From Streptomyces griseus subsp. griseus (lineage in GTDB: Bacteria > Actinomycetota > Actinomycetes > Streptomycetales > Streptomycetaceae), in NCBI RefSeq assembly GCF_000720255.1, contig NZ_JOJE01000001.1, positions 1 to 64,000 on the forward strand: 64,000 bases of DNA, in the 5' to 3' direction. A program made the translations under genes and the position numbers. Positions 51,468 through 60,062 of the stretch are shown piece after piece; position 1 is the first letter of the stretch; the number at the start of each line of letters is the position of its first letter. The notes beneath the pieces are model-generated. The model did not search any database and had not been told where the DNA came from. It saw only the letters and a program-made list of their open reading frames with translations.

Positions 51468-52055
51468 TCAGCTCACCCTCTCCTCACCGTGCTTGACCGC
51501 CCTCAACCTGACCTCTGCCGGCAGGGACGCCAGGCCCGCCGAATTGCGGGCGTGGGTCAGGGCCTGGGTGGTGAGGTCGTTGAGGGCTGTTCCCGGGTCC
51601 ACGTGCGGGTCCAGTTGGAGTCTGATGCGGGCCTCCGGAGCCGTGCGGCGGCCCGTCAGATGGACGCGGGCGTCGGCGACTCCGTCCAGGTCGGTGGCTT
51701 CCCTGGCCAGTACGTTCTGGAGGGCGCGGCCGCGCAGGAGAGCGCCCGCGCCGTCGCCCGTGTCCACGAGGACCTCGGCGAGCCGGCGTCGGCGCAGGAT
51801 CGCGGTGAGCCACCAGAGGGTGAGGAGCAGGAGGACGGCGAGGACGGCGATGACGACCGGCCACCACCAGTCGGAGTCCCGCCAGCGGGTCCGCTCGGCG
51901 TTGCTGAGGAGCACGTCGTGGCGTCCGTCGTGGATCCACCAGGAGGGTGCCGGAGCGCCGAGGCCGATGGCGAGCACGGAGCCGCCCAGGGCGAGCAGCA
52001 CCAGGCCCACGACCCCGATCAGTACCCGGTTGACGGTCCTGAGCATCGCCTTCAC
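51468..52055 (-). CDS. amaP: Alkaline shock membrane anchor protein AmaP
   Basis: 195 residues with two N-terminal membrane helices (about 10-33 and 64-86) and a C-terminal cytoplasmic Asp23-like domain (about 105-190). In Staphylococcus, AmaP tethers Asp23 to the membrane. The GTG start overlaps the DUF6286 gene stop (GTGA). It is the last gene of a five-gene minus-strand cluster with two Asp23 homologues, which fits the assignment. Confidence 0.85.
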   Translation of the reverse strand: MKAMLRTVNRVLIGVVGLVLLALGGSVLAIGLGAPAPSWWIHDGRHDVLLSNAERTRWRDSDWWWPVVIAVLAVLLLLTLWWLTAILRRRRLAEVLVDTGDGAGALLRGRALQNVLAREATDLDGVADARVHLTGRRTAPEARIRLQLDPHVDPGTALNDLTTQALTHARNSAGLASLPAEVRLRAVKHGEERVS

Positions 52056-52744
52056 CCCTTCCGCCCGGGCCGCGTCACATGCACCGACAGCGCGGGCGGC
52101 CGGGTGAGGCCCAGGCCCCGGATCGCCTCGGCCAGCACGTCGTCCAGGTCGTTGCGCACGTCGTCCAGTTCACGGAAGTGGGAGAGCGCGCGGACGTCGG
52201 CCTTCCGCCTGCGGACGCGCGCGCGTGCCGACTGCACGCCGGCGACCTCCATGGCCCGGTCCCGCAGCACCATCGCGGCGGCGCGCCGGGACAGCCCGGG
52301 GCGTACGTCGGGGTGCGTGCGCCGCATCGGCAGGACGTCCCGCAGGCCGGGAGTGACCGCGAGCACGATCAGCCAGAGGCCGAGGGCGGCGGCGACCCCG
52401 GCGCCGACGAGCACCCAGGTGTCGTCCAGAGGCCGTTCGGCGAGCTGACGGGCGAGTTCCTTGCGCCAGGCGAGGACGGAGTGGCCGGCGCGCACGGCGA
52501 CGATGTCGTAGAGGAAGGCGCCCACGACGACCAGGAGCAGCAGGGCGACGATGCCCGCGGGGACGCGGCGCGCGGACCAGAAGCGGCGGTTGCCGCCGTC
52601 CTCGCCGTCCAGGTGGGGCGGCGGCTCGAACTCCGCCGCGGACGCCGACTGGGCGGGCCGGTCCGCCCCGTTGTCGTCGCCGACGTCCTTCTCAAGGACC
52701 GGCAGTCGTTGTGTGGTGCCCTCGGAGCCCTGGGGCTCGCTCAT
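52052..52744 (-). CDS. DUF6286-type membrane protein
   Basis: 230 residues: a cytoplasmic Ser/Asp/Gly-rich N-terminus, two membrane helices (about 60-80, VPAGIVALLLLVVVGAFLYDIV, and about 106-126, LVGAGVAAALGLWLIVLAV), and a basic C-terminal domain (MRRTHPDVRPGLSRRAAAMVLRDRA). I recall the DUF6286 name for such Asp23-operon proteins; tentative. ATG 52744 overlaps the preceding stop (ATGA) and follows GGAGG. Confidence 0.78.
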   Translation of the reverse strand: MSEPQGSEGTTQRLPVLEKDVGDDNGADRPAQSASAAEFEPPPHLDGEDGGNRRFWSARRVPAGIVALLLLVVVGAFLYDIVAVRAGHSVLAWRKELARQLAERPLDDTWVLVGAGVAAALGLWLIVLAVTPGLRDVLPMRRTHPDVRPGLSRRAAAMVLRDRAMEVAGVQSARARVRRRKADVRALSHFRELDDVRNDLDDVLAEAIRGLGLTRPPALSVHVTRPGRKG

Positions 52745-53154
52745 CGCGTCCTCCCCTGTGTCAGGCCGTGCGCCGCCACCGGATGCAGCCGTTCGACGTA
52801 CACGGCGACCTCCGGCACCTGCATTCCCACCAACGCGCCTACCCGCTCGGTGACGTGACGACGCACCTGCCGGCTCCGGGCGCCGATGTCGCACGGGTAC
52901 TCGAGTTCGAGGTGGACGCTGACGTGGGCGGCCTCGGTGGAGGGCCGCCCCGTCGGCGTCAGGCCGGCGGCATGGGGGCGCACCACCACCGTGGCGTGCG
53001 GGGGCTTCGCGTCCGGGGGCAGCCCGCCGACCGCCTCGCGCGCCGCGTGCGAGGCGATCTTCGCGACGACCCGGTCGGCGATCCGGGTCGCGCCGCGCTC
53101 ACCCGGCGGGACGACGGCCGGGCGCCGGCCGGGCGCGCCGGTCCCTTCACTCAC
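52741..53154 (-). CDS. Asp23/Gls24 family envelope-stress protein (second copy)
   Basis: 137 residues with the Asp23 pattern GATRIADRVVAKIASHAAREAVGG (residues about 19-43) and a C-terminal beta half (HVSVHLELEYPCDIGARSRQVRRHVTERV). Compact cytoplasmic protein; partner of the neighbouring AmaP. GTG start with weak GGTG upstream. Shares only the fold-defining stretch with the first copy at 53404-53895. Confidence 0.82.
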   Translation of the reverse strand: MSEGTGAPGRRPAVVPPGERGATRIADRVVAKIASHAAREAVGGLPPDAKPPHATVVVRPHAAGLTPTGRPSTEAAHVSVHLELEYPCDIGARSRQVRRHVTERVGALVGMQVPEVAVYVERLHPVAAHGLTQGRTR

Positions 53155-53160
53155 CGGACG

Positions 53161-53346
53161 TCACCGCCGCCGCTCGTCGCGCGTACGGAAGAAGTCGCCG
53201 AGCTCCCAGTCCCCTTCCAGGAACCGGCCGACGACAAAGCCGACGGCGCCGAGCGCCGCCACCAGCAGGAAGGCACCGAACCCGCCGAAATACCCGGCGA
53301 AGCCCAGCGCCATGCCGGCGATCATGCCGACCACTGCCATGCTCAT
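53161..53346 (-). CDS. Small membrane protein of the Asp23 cluster (DUF2273-like)
   Basis: 61 residues: a hydrophobic, glycine-rich segment with two helices (MAVVGMIAGMALGFAGYFGGFGAFLLVAALGAVGFVVGRF) and a charged C-terminus. Small DUF2273-like membrane proteins of this kind sit in Asp23/Gls24 operons of other Gram-positives. It is wedged between the two Asp23 genes with gaps of 6 and 57 bp. Confidence 0.8.
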   Translation of the reverse strand: MSMAVVGMIAGMALGFAGYFGGFGAFLLVAALGAVGFVVGRFLEGDWELGDFFRTRDERRR

Positions 53347-53403
53347 GGTGCGCTCCTCAGCTGTCCGCCCGTACGCCGATCCGCCAACGGTCCTGCCGAG
53401 GCG

Positions 53404-53895
53404 TCACTGGAGCCGGGACTCCTGCTCTTCCTCTTCCTCGTCCTCCGGCAGCTTCACGTCGCTGACCGCGATGTTGACCTCGACCACCTCGAGTCCGGTC
53501 ATCCGCTCGATGGCCGCGATGACGTTCTCCCGCACGGCCTGGGAGACGTCGGTGATCGACTCGCCGTAGTCGACGACGATCTCCAGGTCGAGCGCGGTCT
53601 GCACCTCGCCGACCTCGACCTTGACCCCGCGGGTCACGGACGACTTCGTCCCGCCGGGCACCCGGTCCCGGACGGCGCCGAAGGTGCGTGACAGTCCGCC
53701 GCCCATCGCGTGGACGCCCACGACGTCGCGTGCCGCCATTCCGGCGATCTTCTCCACCACCCCGTCGGCGATCGTGGTCCGCCCCCGGGTCGCCGGGTCC
53801 CCGCCACCTCGTCGGGTGGTCTTGCGGGTCTGTACCGGCGCGTCCCTCTCGCCTTCGGAGGTCTGCGTCCGGTTCTGTTCCGTCATATCGGTCAT
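53404..53895 (-). CDS. Asp23/Gls24 family envelope-stress protein (first copy)
   Basis: 163 residues, first gene of the cluster. The Asp23 core is GRTTIADGVVEKIAGMAARDVVGV, then MGGGLSRTFGAVRDRVPG, and VKVEVGEVQTALDLEIVVDYGESI. The C-terminus is strongly acidic (EDEEEEEQES). ATG 53895 follows GGAAGGGA; an alternative ATG at 53886 is possible. Divergent from the P10-like gene across an 88-bp promoter region. Confidence 0.9.
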   Translation of the reverse strand: MTDMTEQNRTQTSEGERDAPVQTRKTTRRGGGDPATRGRTTIADGVVEKIAGMAARDVVGVHAMGGGLSRTFGAVRDRVPGGTKSSVTRGVKVEVGEVQTALDLEIVVDYGESITDVSQAVRENVIAAIERMTGLEVVEVNIAVSDVKLPEDEEEEEQESRLQ

Positions 53896-53983
53896 CGCCG
53901 TACGTCCCTTCCGATTTGTCTTCCTTTGACCACGGTAAGCGGCGTTGCGCCGATGCGCGCCAGGGATGGGGCAGTCTGGAGCA

Positions 53984-54718
53984 ATGACGGCGGACGGATG
54001 GACACAGGCGGTACGGCAGCAGTTGGGCCTGGGCAGGCTGCTGCCCCTGGGCGGCCCGCGGGACGGCGCGTGGATCGCGGAGGGCGCCGCAGGGGCGGTG
54101 CTGCGGCGGGATGTGCGGGAGGTGAGCGGGGTGCGGCTGGGGCCGCTGCGGATCGCTCCGGCGGACCCGGAGGGGGTCCACGAGCCGGCCGTACCGCCGC
54201 CGCCCAGCGCCCTGTCGCCCGGGCCCCTCAGGGTGACGGCGGATTTCGCGGCGGCTACTCCGTCCGAGCCACTGCCGACGGTCGCCTCCAGGCTGCGGGC
54301 GGCGCTGGCGACGGCGGCGGAGCGCCTCGGTCTGGCGGTCACCGAGATCGACCTACGGGTGACGGCCCTGCTGGACGAGCTGCCGGAACCGGAAACCGGG
54401 GCACCGCCGGAGCCGCCGGAGGCCGCGCCGGAGGCTCCCGCTGCTCCGCGCGGCGACGAGGCGCGCATCGCCGCGGCCGCACTCGCCGTGCCCGGCGTGT
54501 CCCGTCTGACCGGCATCCTGGGCGGACTGGGCCGCGCGGTCCACGTCGAGGAGCGCGCCGACGGCACGGCCGCCCTCCCCCGCCGCCACGCGCGCCTGGA
54601 GATCGCCGTACGGGCGGAGCACCGGGCACTGGACGTGGCCCTCGCGGTGCGCACGGCGGTTTCCGAGGCGCTGTCGGATCACCCGACGGTGACGGTGCTG
54701 GTCACCACGGTGGACTGA
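53984..54718 (+). CDS. Hypothetical protein beside the Asp23 cluster ('P10-like')
   Basis: 244 residues. N-terminal MTADGWTQAVRQQLGLGRLLPLGGPRDGAW is well conserved by memory in Streptomyces, where it is labelled 'nucleopolyhedrovirus P10 family', a label I do not trust. A Pro/Glu-rich linker (about 130-150) separates it from a C-terminal alpha/beta part (GDEARIAAAALAVPGVSRLTGILGG) that recalls the Asp23 fold. Divergent from the Asp23 gene, so likely co-regulated. GGAG precedes the ATG. Confidence 0.75.
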   Translation: MTADGWTQAVRQQLGLGRLLPLGGPRDGAWIAEGAAGAVLRRDVREVSGVRLGPLRIAPADPEGVHEPAVPPPPSALSPGPLRVTADFAAATPSEPLPTVASRLRAALATAAERLGLAVTEIDLRVTALLDELPEPETGAPPEPPEAAPEAPAAPRGDEARIAAAALAVPGVSRLTGILGGLGRAVHVEERADGTAALPRRHARLEIAVRAEHRALDVALAVRTAVSEALSDHPTVTVLVTTVD

Positions 54719-54743
54719 TGGCAGGCCGACTCACCGCGAGCGG

Positions 54744-54818
54744 CGCGAGGTACCGGTCGGCGCGAGGTGCCGGTCGGCGCGAGGTGCCGGTCGGCGCGAG
54801 GTGCCGGTCGGCGCGGGG
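54744..54818. repeat. 17-bp tandem repeat
   Basis: Four units of 17 bp (CGCGAGGTGCCGGTCGG) begin at 54744, 54761, 54778 and 54795, plus a partial fifth. Copy 1 has a TACC variant. It lies between the P10-like gene and the convergent enoyl-CoA hydratase gene. Confidence 0.88.
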
Positions 54819-54819
54819 C

Positions 54820-55623
54820 TCACTCGCCCACGCCGGCCAGTTCCCGCAGGCGCCGGGCCTGCGCGGCCCGCTCCGCCGCGCGCTGCTCGTCGTATCCGCG
54901 GTCCGCGGCACCGCGCAGCAGGGCCTTGGTCTCGATGACGGCGTCCCGCGGGGCGGCCAGGACCGCCGCCGCCAGATCCGCCACGGCCGCGTCCAGGTCC
55001 GCCAGCGGCACGGCGAGATTCGCCAGCCCCGAACTCACCGCCTCCTCGGCGTGTACGAACCGTCCGGTCACGCAGATCTCCACCGCACGGCCGTAGCCGA
55101 CGAGTGAGACCAGCGGATGCGTGCCGGTGAGGTCGGGCACGAGGCCGAGGCTGGTCTCGCGCATGGCGAACTGCACGTCGTCGGCGACGACGCGCACGTC
55201 ACACGCGAGCGCGAGCTGGAAGCCCGCACCGATGGCATGCCCTTGTACGGCGGCGATGGACACGATGTCGTTCCGCCGCCACCAGGTGAATCCCTCCTGG
55301 AAATCGGCGATGGCCGCGTCCAGTTCGGCGTCGGCACTGCGGGCGAGGTCGATGAACGACCGTTCGCCCTCGATCCCCTCGGGCGTGAACATCTGCCGGT
55401 CGAGGCCGGCGGAGAAGGACTTGCCCTCACCGCGCAGCACGACCACACGGACGGAGCCCGGCAGCAACCGCCCGGCCTCTCCGAGCGCCCGCCACAGGGC
55501 GGGGCTCTGTGCGTTGCGCTTGGCCGGATTGGTCAGCGTCACCGTGGCGAGCGCGTCGTCCACGGTGAGCCGTACGCCGTCCTTGTCGAGCAGGGGAACG
55601 AGTTCCTGGCCGGACGTGGCCAT
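54820..55623 (-). CDS. Enoyl-CoA hydratase/isomerase family protein
   Basis: 267 residues of the crotonase fold: the oxyanion-hole segments GKSFSAGLDRQMF and the GHAIGAGFQLALACDVRV stretch. The hydratase glutamates are replaced (no canonical Glu pair), so the reaction could be isomerase or another crotonase chemistry. C-terminal DLGVIETKALLRG-type helices (VIETKALLRGAADRGYDEQRAAE). Standalone; no fatty-acid gene adjacent. Confidence 0.85.
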   Translation of the reverse strand: MATSGQELVPLLDKDGVRLTVDDALATVTLTNPAKRNAQSPALWRALGEAGRLLPGSVRVVVLRGEGKSFSAGLDRQMFTPEGIEGERSFIDLARSADAELDAAIADFQEGFTWWRRNDIVSIAAVQGHAIGAGFQLALACDVRVVADDVQFAMRETSLGLVPDLTGTHPLVSLVGYGRAVEICVTGRFVHAEEAVSSGLANLAVPLADLDAAVADLAAAVLAAPRDAVIETKALLRGAADRGYDEQRAAERAAQARRLRELAGVGE

Positions 55624-55740
55624 GGGGCGCCTCCGATGAGTGCAGTCAGCAGAGCGAAGCTAAGTGACTGCACAGTAACCACCCGGCCGATCGGCTGACC
55701 GACCGGGTGGCCACCATCGAAGCCGATGGGCCGCCCGGAG

Positions 55741-55962
55741 TCAGGACGAAGCGGCCTTCTTGCCCCGCGTTGCTCCGCCACGCCCACGAAGCGTGACGCC
55801 CGACTCGCTGAGCATCCGGTGTACGAAGCCATACGAGCGGCCGGTTTCCTCGGCCAGTGCTCGGATGCTCGCACCGGAGTCGTACTTCTTCTTCAGGTCT
55901 GCCGCGAGCTTGTCGCGCGCGGCGCCGGTCACCCGGCTGCCCTTCTTCAGAGTCTCGGCCAC
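55741..55962 (-). CDS. Small helix-turn-helix protein
   Basis: 73 residues: a Lys/Asp-rich start (VAETLKKGSRVTGAARDKLAADLKKKYDSG) followed by a helix-turn-helix (ASIRALAEETGRSYGFVHRMLSE) and a basic tail (RGRGGATRGKKAASS). This is a highly conserved Streptomyces protein by recollection, of unknown target. GTG 55962 is fixed by GAGGAGG 6 bases before it. The basic tail suggests DNA binding. Confidence 0.88.
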   Translation of the reverse strand: MAETLKKGSRVTGAARDKLAADLKKKYDSGASIRALAEETGRSYGFVHRMLSESGVTLRGRGGATRGKKAASS

Positions 55963-56164
55963 CCGGTCCTCCTCATGGGAAGTGCGCTCTGGTCCCCTCA
56001 TGATCACCCCTCCGGGCCCCGATGGCCACCCATTCGGCAAGGTCCGTGCGACAGGGTTGTGACGACAGGAGTGCGTCCCCACGAACGGAATCGACGATTC
56101 CGGACGTGTGCGTCCGTACGGCCGAACGGGTTCTTTCGCGAAATACCAGGTCAGAGGCGCGCGA
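55963..56164. other. Non-coding gap upstream of the small HTH gene
   Basis: I see no gene here. It must hold the promoter of the HTH gene. Its only obvious structure is the hairpin at 56165-56197. Confidence 0.4.
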
Positions 56165-56197
56165 CGGCCGATCCCTTGTCGACGAAGGGATCGGCCG
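56165..56197. terminator. Terminator hairpin after the ABC-F gene
   Basis: A 13-bp perfect stem (arms 56165-56177 and 56185-56197, loop GTCGACG) lies 120 bases past the ABC-F stop. No T-tract. Confidence 0.8.
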
Positions 56198-56316
56198 GGA
56201 CATCCGTGTATGACACACCTCGATACGAGGAGATCTCACACAGATGATGGATCACGGATGGGCCGAATGATCCAGAGACAGTGGATCAAGAGGCAGCGCA
56301 CGCGGGGGGCGACGGA

Positions 56317-57915
56317 TCACGCCAGGGCGACGAGATCCGCGTAGTCGGCGCCCCACAGGTCCTCGACACCGTCCGGCAGCAGGATGATCCGCTCCGGCTG
56401 GAGCGCCTCGACCGCGCCCTCGTCGTGGGTGACGAGCACGACCGCGCCCTTGTAGGTGCGCAGCGCGCCGAGGATCTCCTCGCGGCTGGCCGGATCGAGG
56501 TTGTTCGTCGGCTCGTCGAGGAGCAGCACGTTCGCCGAGGAGACCACCAGGGTGGCGAGCGCGAGACGGGTCTTCTCGCCGCCGGAGAGGACCCCGGCGG
56601 GCTTGTCGACGTCGTCGCCGGAGAACAGGAACGAGCCGAGCACCTTGCGGACCTCGACGAGGTCCATGTCGGGGGCGGACGAGCGCATGTTCTCCAGGAC
56701 CGTGCGGTCGGGGTCCAGGGTCTCGTGCTCCTGGGCGTAGTAGCCGATCTTGAGGCCGTGGCCGGGGACGACGGCACCCGTGTCGGGCTGCTCGGCACCG
56801 GCCAGGAGCCGCAGCAGGGTGGTCTTGCCCGCGCCGTTGAGGCCGAGGATGACGACCCGGGAGCCCTTGTCGATGGCCAGATCGACGTCGGTGAAGATCT
56901 CCAGCGAGCCGTAGGACTTCGACAGGCCCTCGGCGGTCAGCGGGGTCTTGCCGCAGGGCGCGGGCTCGGGGAAGCGGAGCTTGGCGACCTTGTCGGAGAC
57001 CCGGACCGCCTCGAGTCCGGCGAGCAGCCGGTCGGCGCGCTTGGCCATGTTCTGCGCGGCGACCGTCTTGGTGGCCTTGGCGCGCATCTTGTCGGCCTGC
57101 GAGTGCAGTGCGGCGGCCTTCTTCTCGGCGTTCTGCCGCTCCCGCTTGCGGCGCTTCTCGTCGGCCTCGCGCTGCTGCTGGTAGAGCTTCCAGCCCATGT
57201 TGTAGACGTCGATCTGGGCGCGGTTGGCGTCCAGGTAGAACACCTTGTTCACGACCGTCTCGACCAGGTCGACGTCGTGGGAGATCACGATGAAGCCGCC
57301 GCGGTAGGACTTGAGATAGTCGCGCAGCCAGACGATCGAGTCGGCGTCGAGGTGGTTCGTCGGCTCGTCGAGGAGCAGGGTGTCCGCGTCGGAGAACAGG
57401 ATCCGGGCCAGTTCGATACGGCGGCGCTGACCACCGGAGAGGGTGTGCAGGGGCTGGCCCAGTACCCGGTCGGGCAGGTTGAGCGCGGCGGCGATGGTGG
57501 CGGCCTCGGCCTCGGCGGCGTACCCGCCCTTGGTGAGGAACTCGGTCTCCTGGCGCTCGTACTGCTTGAGAGCCTTCTCGCGGGTCGCGCCCTGGCCGTT
57601 GGCGATGCGCTGTTCGTTGTCGCGCATCTTGCGGATCAGGACGTCCAGGCCGCGCGCGGAGAGGATGCGGTCGCGGGCGAGGACGTCGAGGTCGCCGGTG
57701 CGGGGGTCCTGCGGGAGGTAGCCGACCTCGCCGGAGCGGGTGACCTGGCCCGCGGCGGGGATGCCCTCGCCGGCGAGGACCTTGGTGAGAGTGGTCTTGC
57801 CGGCGCCGTTGCGGCCGACCAGGCCGATGCGGTCGCCCTTGGCGACGCGGAAGGTGGCGGACTCGATGAGGACGCGGGCACCGGCGCGCAGCTCGATGCC
57901 GGAGGCGGAGATCAC
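56317..57915 (-). CDS. ABC-F family ATPase
   Basis: 532 residues with two nucleotide-binding domains and no membrane part. Walker A motifs are GRNGAGKT (34-41) and GLNGAGKT, signatures LSGGQRRR and LSGGEKTR, with the ABC-F inter-domain linker rich in Lys/Arg (EKRRKRERQNAEKKAAAL). ABC-F proteins act on the ribosome; some protect it from antibiotics, others tune translation. I cannot tell which kind this is. GTG 57915. A hairpin sits in the upstream gap. Confidence 0.92.
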   Translation of the reverse strand: MISASGIELRAGARVLIESATFRVAKGDRIGLVGRNGAGKTTLTKVLAGEGIPAAGQVTRSGEVGYLPQDPRTGDLDVLARDRILSARGLDVLIRKMRDNEQRIANGQGATREKALKQYERQETEFLTKGGYAAEAEAATIAAALNLPDRVLGQPLHTLSGGQRRRIELARILFSDADTLLLDEPTNHLDADSIVWLRDYLKSYRGGFIVISHDVDLVETVVNKVFYLDANRAQIDVYNMGWKLYQQQREADEKRRKRERQNAEKKAAALHSQADKMRAKATKTVAAQNMAKRADRLLAGLEAVRVSDKVAKLRFPEPAPCGKTPLTAEGLSKSYGSLEIFTDVDLAIDKGSRVVILGLNGAGKTTLLRLLAGAEQPDTGAVVPGHGLKIGYYAQEHETLDPDRTVLENMRSSAPDMDLVEVRKVLGSFLFSGDDVDKPAGVLSGGEKTRLALATLVVSSANVLLLDEPTNNLDPASREEILGALRTYKGAVVLVTHDEGAVEALQPERIILLPDGVEDLWGADYADLVALA

Positions 57916-57986
57916 GGACAGACTCCAGTGCGGGGTCGTTGGCGGGATGGGCGGCTGAGGACGTTCCCGCCGTCTAATGCGCGAGG

Positions 57987-58009
57987 AGAATGGCCATGGG
58001 GGCCATTCT
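57987..58009. promoter_or_regulatory. Inverted repeat upstream of the ABC-F gene
   Basis: AGAATGGCC (57987-57995) and GGCCATTCT (58001-58009) are exact complements with loop ATGGG. It lies 72 bases before the ABC-F start, in the divergent gap with the VOC gene. Leader hairpins often control ABC-F genes, but an operator is equally possible. Confidence 0.5.
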
Positions 58010-58160
58010 AACGGGGCCGTGCAACCACTTTTTCTGTGTCCAGGTGTTCGACGCCCGGGCCGGTCCCGACCGGGAGCCGTTGTCGGTGGGCGCTGCGAGA
58101 CTGGGCACCAGGGGACATTCCGGCAGGGATCACAGCAGGGACCACGAGGGAGTGATCGGC

Positions 58161-58574
58161 ATGGCAGGCAGGAGTGGCGGGCGCCCGAGTCTCTTCCCGA
58201 CGCTGGTGTACGCGGACGCCAAGGCGGCGATCAGGCAGCTCACCGAGGCCTTCGGTTTCACCGAGCTGTCCGTGTACGAGGGGGAGAACGGGCTGGTGCT
58301 GCACGCCGAACTGACGCAGGGCAATGGCGCGGTGATGCTCGGTTCGAAGGGCACGGGCGGCGTCTTCGCCACGGCGATGATGGGCGGGGGCCCCAGCGGG
58401 GTGTACGTCGTCGTGGACGACGTCGACGCACACCACCGGCGGGCCGTGGAGCACGGCGCGGAGATCCTGATGCCCCCGACGGACCAGGACTACGGCTCAC
58501 GGGACTACATGGCCCGCGACCTCGAGGGCAACATCTGGAGTTTCGGCACCTACGCTCCGGAGATACCGGTCTGA
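58161..58574 (+). CDS. VOC family protein (glyoxalase/bleomycin-resistance fold)
   Basis: 137 residues with the paired beta-alpha-beta modules of the VOC fold: FPTLVYADAKAAIRQLTEAFGF and VYVVVDDVDAHHRRAVEHGAEIL, ending DLEGNIWSFGTY. Metal ligands cannot be assigned safely. ATG 58161 (rather than GTG 58152) is chosen because GAGGGAG lies 8 bases before it. Substrate unknown. Confidence 0.85.
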   Translation: MAGRSGGRPSLFPTLVYADAKAAIRQLTEAFGFTELSVYEGENGLVLHAELTQGNGAVMLGSKGTGGVFATAMMGGGPSGVYVVVDDVDAHHRRAVEHGAEILMPPTDQDYGSRDYMARDLEGNIWSFGTYAPEIPV

Positions 58575-58625
58575 TCCGGGCCGCTTCGATCCGGTCCGAT
58601 GTGGTCCGGGGCCGCGTCCGGCCGT

Positions 58626-60062
58626 TCAGCTGCCCCCGGTGTGCACCTGGAAGGCCGCGCGGCGCACGGCCTTGGCCAGGGCGGGATCGGGGTGGGCGGC
58701 GGCTAGCGCGACGAGGACCTGCACGGTGCGCGGGTGTCCGACGGCGCGCACCTCGTCGAGGAGGGCGGGCACGGTCGGCTGCAGCGCGGACTCCAGGTGC
58801 CGTACCAGCATCGGGGCCTCGCCGTGGTCGGCGACGGCGGCGGCGGTGTCGACCCACAGCCAGGTGGCCTCCTCGCGGGTGAGCACCTCGTGGGCGTCCT
58901 CGGGGTCGACGCCGTCGTGCTCGGCGAGCCAGAGCAGGGCGTACGGTCGCAGCGCCGGGTCGTCGACGACGGCCCGTACGTCGGGCTCGGCCGGGGCGCC
59001 GACGACGCGCAGCGCCTCGAAGGCGAGGCCGCGCAGCAGGGCGTCCTCACCGCGGGCGGCGGCCAGCAGCTCGGTGACGGCGTTGCCGACGGGGCGGGCG
59101 GCGAGCCAGGCGCGGTATTCGGCGCGGGCCGCGTTGGGGCGCAGTTGGGCACAGCCGCGGAGCATGTCCTCGGCGGCCTGCTCGATGTTCCCGGCGGGGC
59201 TCTGCGCGGCGACGCAGATCTGCTCCAGTTTCACCCATACCGCCCAACTGCCGAGCGGGGTGAGGGTGGCCTGTCCCTCGCCGCAGGTGAGGGCGCCGAC
59301 GGAGCCGAGGGCGCGCAGGGCCCAGTCCAGGAGGGGGGCGAGCTCGGTGTCGTCGGTGGGGCCGGCCGGGCCGGGGGCGGGGTCGGCCGCGGGGTCCGCG
59401 AGGGCCACCGGCTGGCGCTGGGGGCCGTAGGGGATCTCGCAGCGCTCGGTGCGCAGTTCGGTGACCCGCTGCTGGAGCAGGTCGAGGAGCTGCGGCACCG
59501 GCACGGGACCGGCGGAGAGTTGGAGGAAGGAGAGCACCTGCGGCATCGCGGAGACGACCTCGGCGACGGCGGAGGGCTCGTGCCCCTCGGGCTCCGGGCA
59601 GGCGAGGGACCAGGCGTCGAAGAGGGCGACCCAGCCGCGCAGCACGGCGCTGTCGTCACGGTCCCAGGCGCGCAGTCGCCAGCCGGGGCGGGCTCTGTCG
59701 CCGTGCACCTCGACGAGGCCGGCCAGGCGGGCCGTGTCCCAGTCCGCACGGACCTGATCGGGGGTCAGGCCGAGTTCCAGGGCAGCGTGTTCGGCGGTCG
59801 CGTCGGCGAGGGTGGCCTTGCCGTCGGCGGTGATGCCGTCGCGTCCGGGACCCAGGGCGGCGTCGGCCCAACGGGCGACGCGGGCCGCGGCGGCCAGTAC
59901 GGAGCGCGCCATTCTGGCCAGTTCCGCGGGGGCCGGGGTGCCCTCCGGAGGGCGCGGTGCGGGGCGGCGCGGGCGCCGCTGGTTCACGGCTCTGGGTGCG
60001 GCGGCCAGGGGTCGCGGGCGGACGAGTCGAAGCCTGGAGTCGCGCGGGATACGGGACGTCAC
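58626..60062 (-). CDS. Conserved hypothetical helical-repeat protein
   Basis: 478 residues, soluble, Ala/Leu-rich. The N-terminus is basic and Pro/Arg-rich (RRPRRPAPRPPEG). The rest is helical with regular pairs (ARAEYRAWLAARPVGNAVTELLAAARGEDALLRGLAFEALRVVG) that suggest HEAT-like repeats toward the C-terminus. GTG 60062 begins MTSRIPRDS; a start further up would lack support. No known family. Function unknown. Confidence 0.7.
   Translation of the reverse strand: MTSRIPRDSRLRLVRPRPLAAAPRAVNQRRPRRPAPRPPEGTPAPAELARMARSVLAAAARVARWADAALGPGRDGITADGKATLADATAEHAALELGLTPDQVRADWDTARLAGLVEVHGDRARPGWRLRAWDRDDSAVLRGWVALFDAWSLACPEPEGHEPSAVAEVVSAMPQVLSFLQLSAGPVPVPQLLDLLQQRVTELRTERCEIPYGPQRQPVALADPAADPAPGPAGPTDDTELAPLLDWALRALGSVGALTCGEGQATLTPLGSWAVWVKLEQICVAAQSPAGNIEQAAEDMLRGCAQLRPNAARAEYRAWLAARPVGNAVTELLAAARGEDALLRGLAFEALRVVGAPAEPDVRAVVDDPALRPYALLWLAEHDGVDPEDAHEVLTREEATWLWVDTAAAVADHGEAPMLVRHLESALQPTVPALLDEVRAVGHPRTVQVLVALAAAHPDPALAKAVRRAAFQVHTGGS

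Noticed and set aside
56281..58011. 576-codon frame opposite the ABC-F gene
   Set aside because: Antisense shadow of a clear two-domain ATPase.
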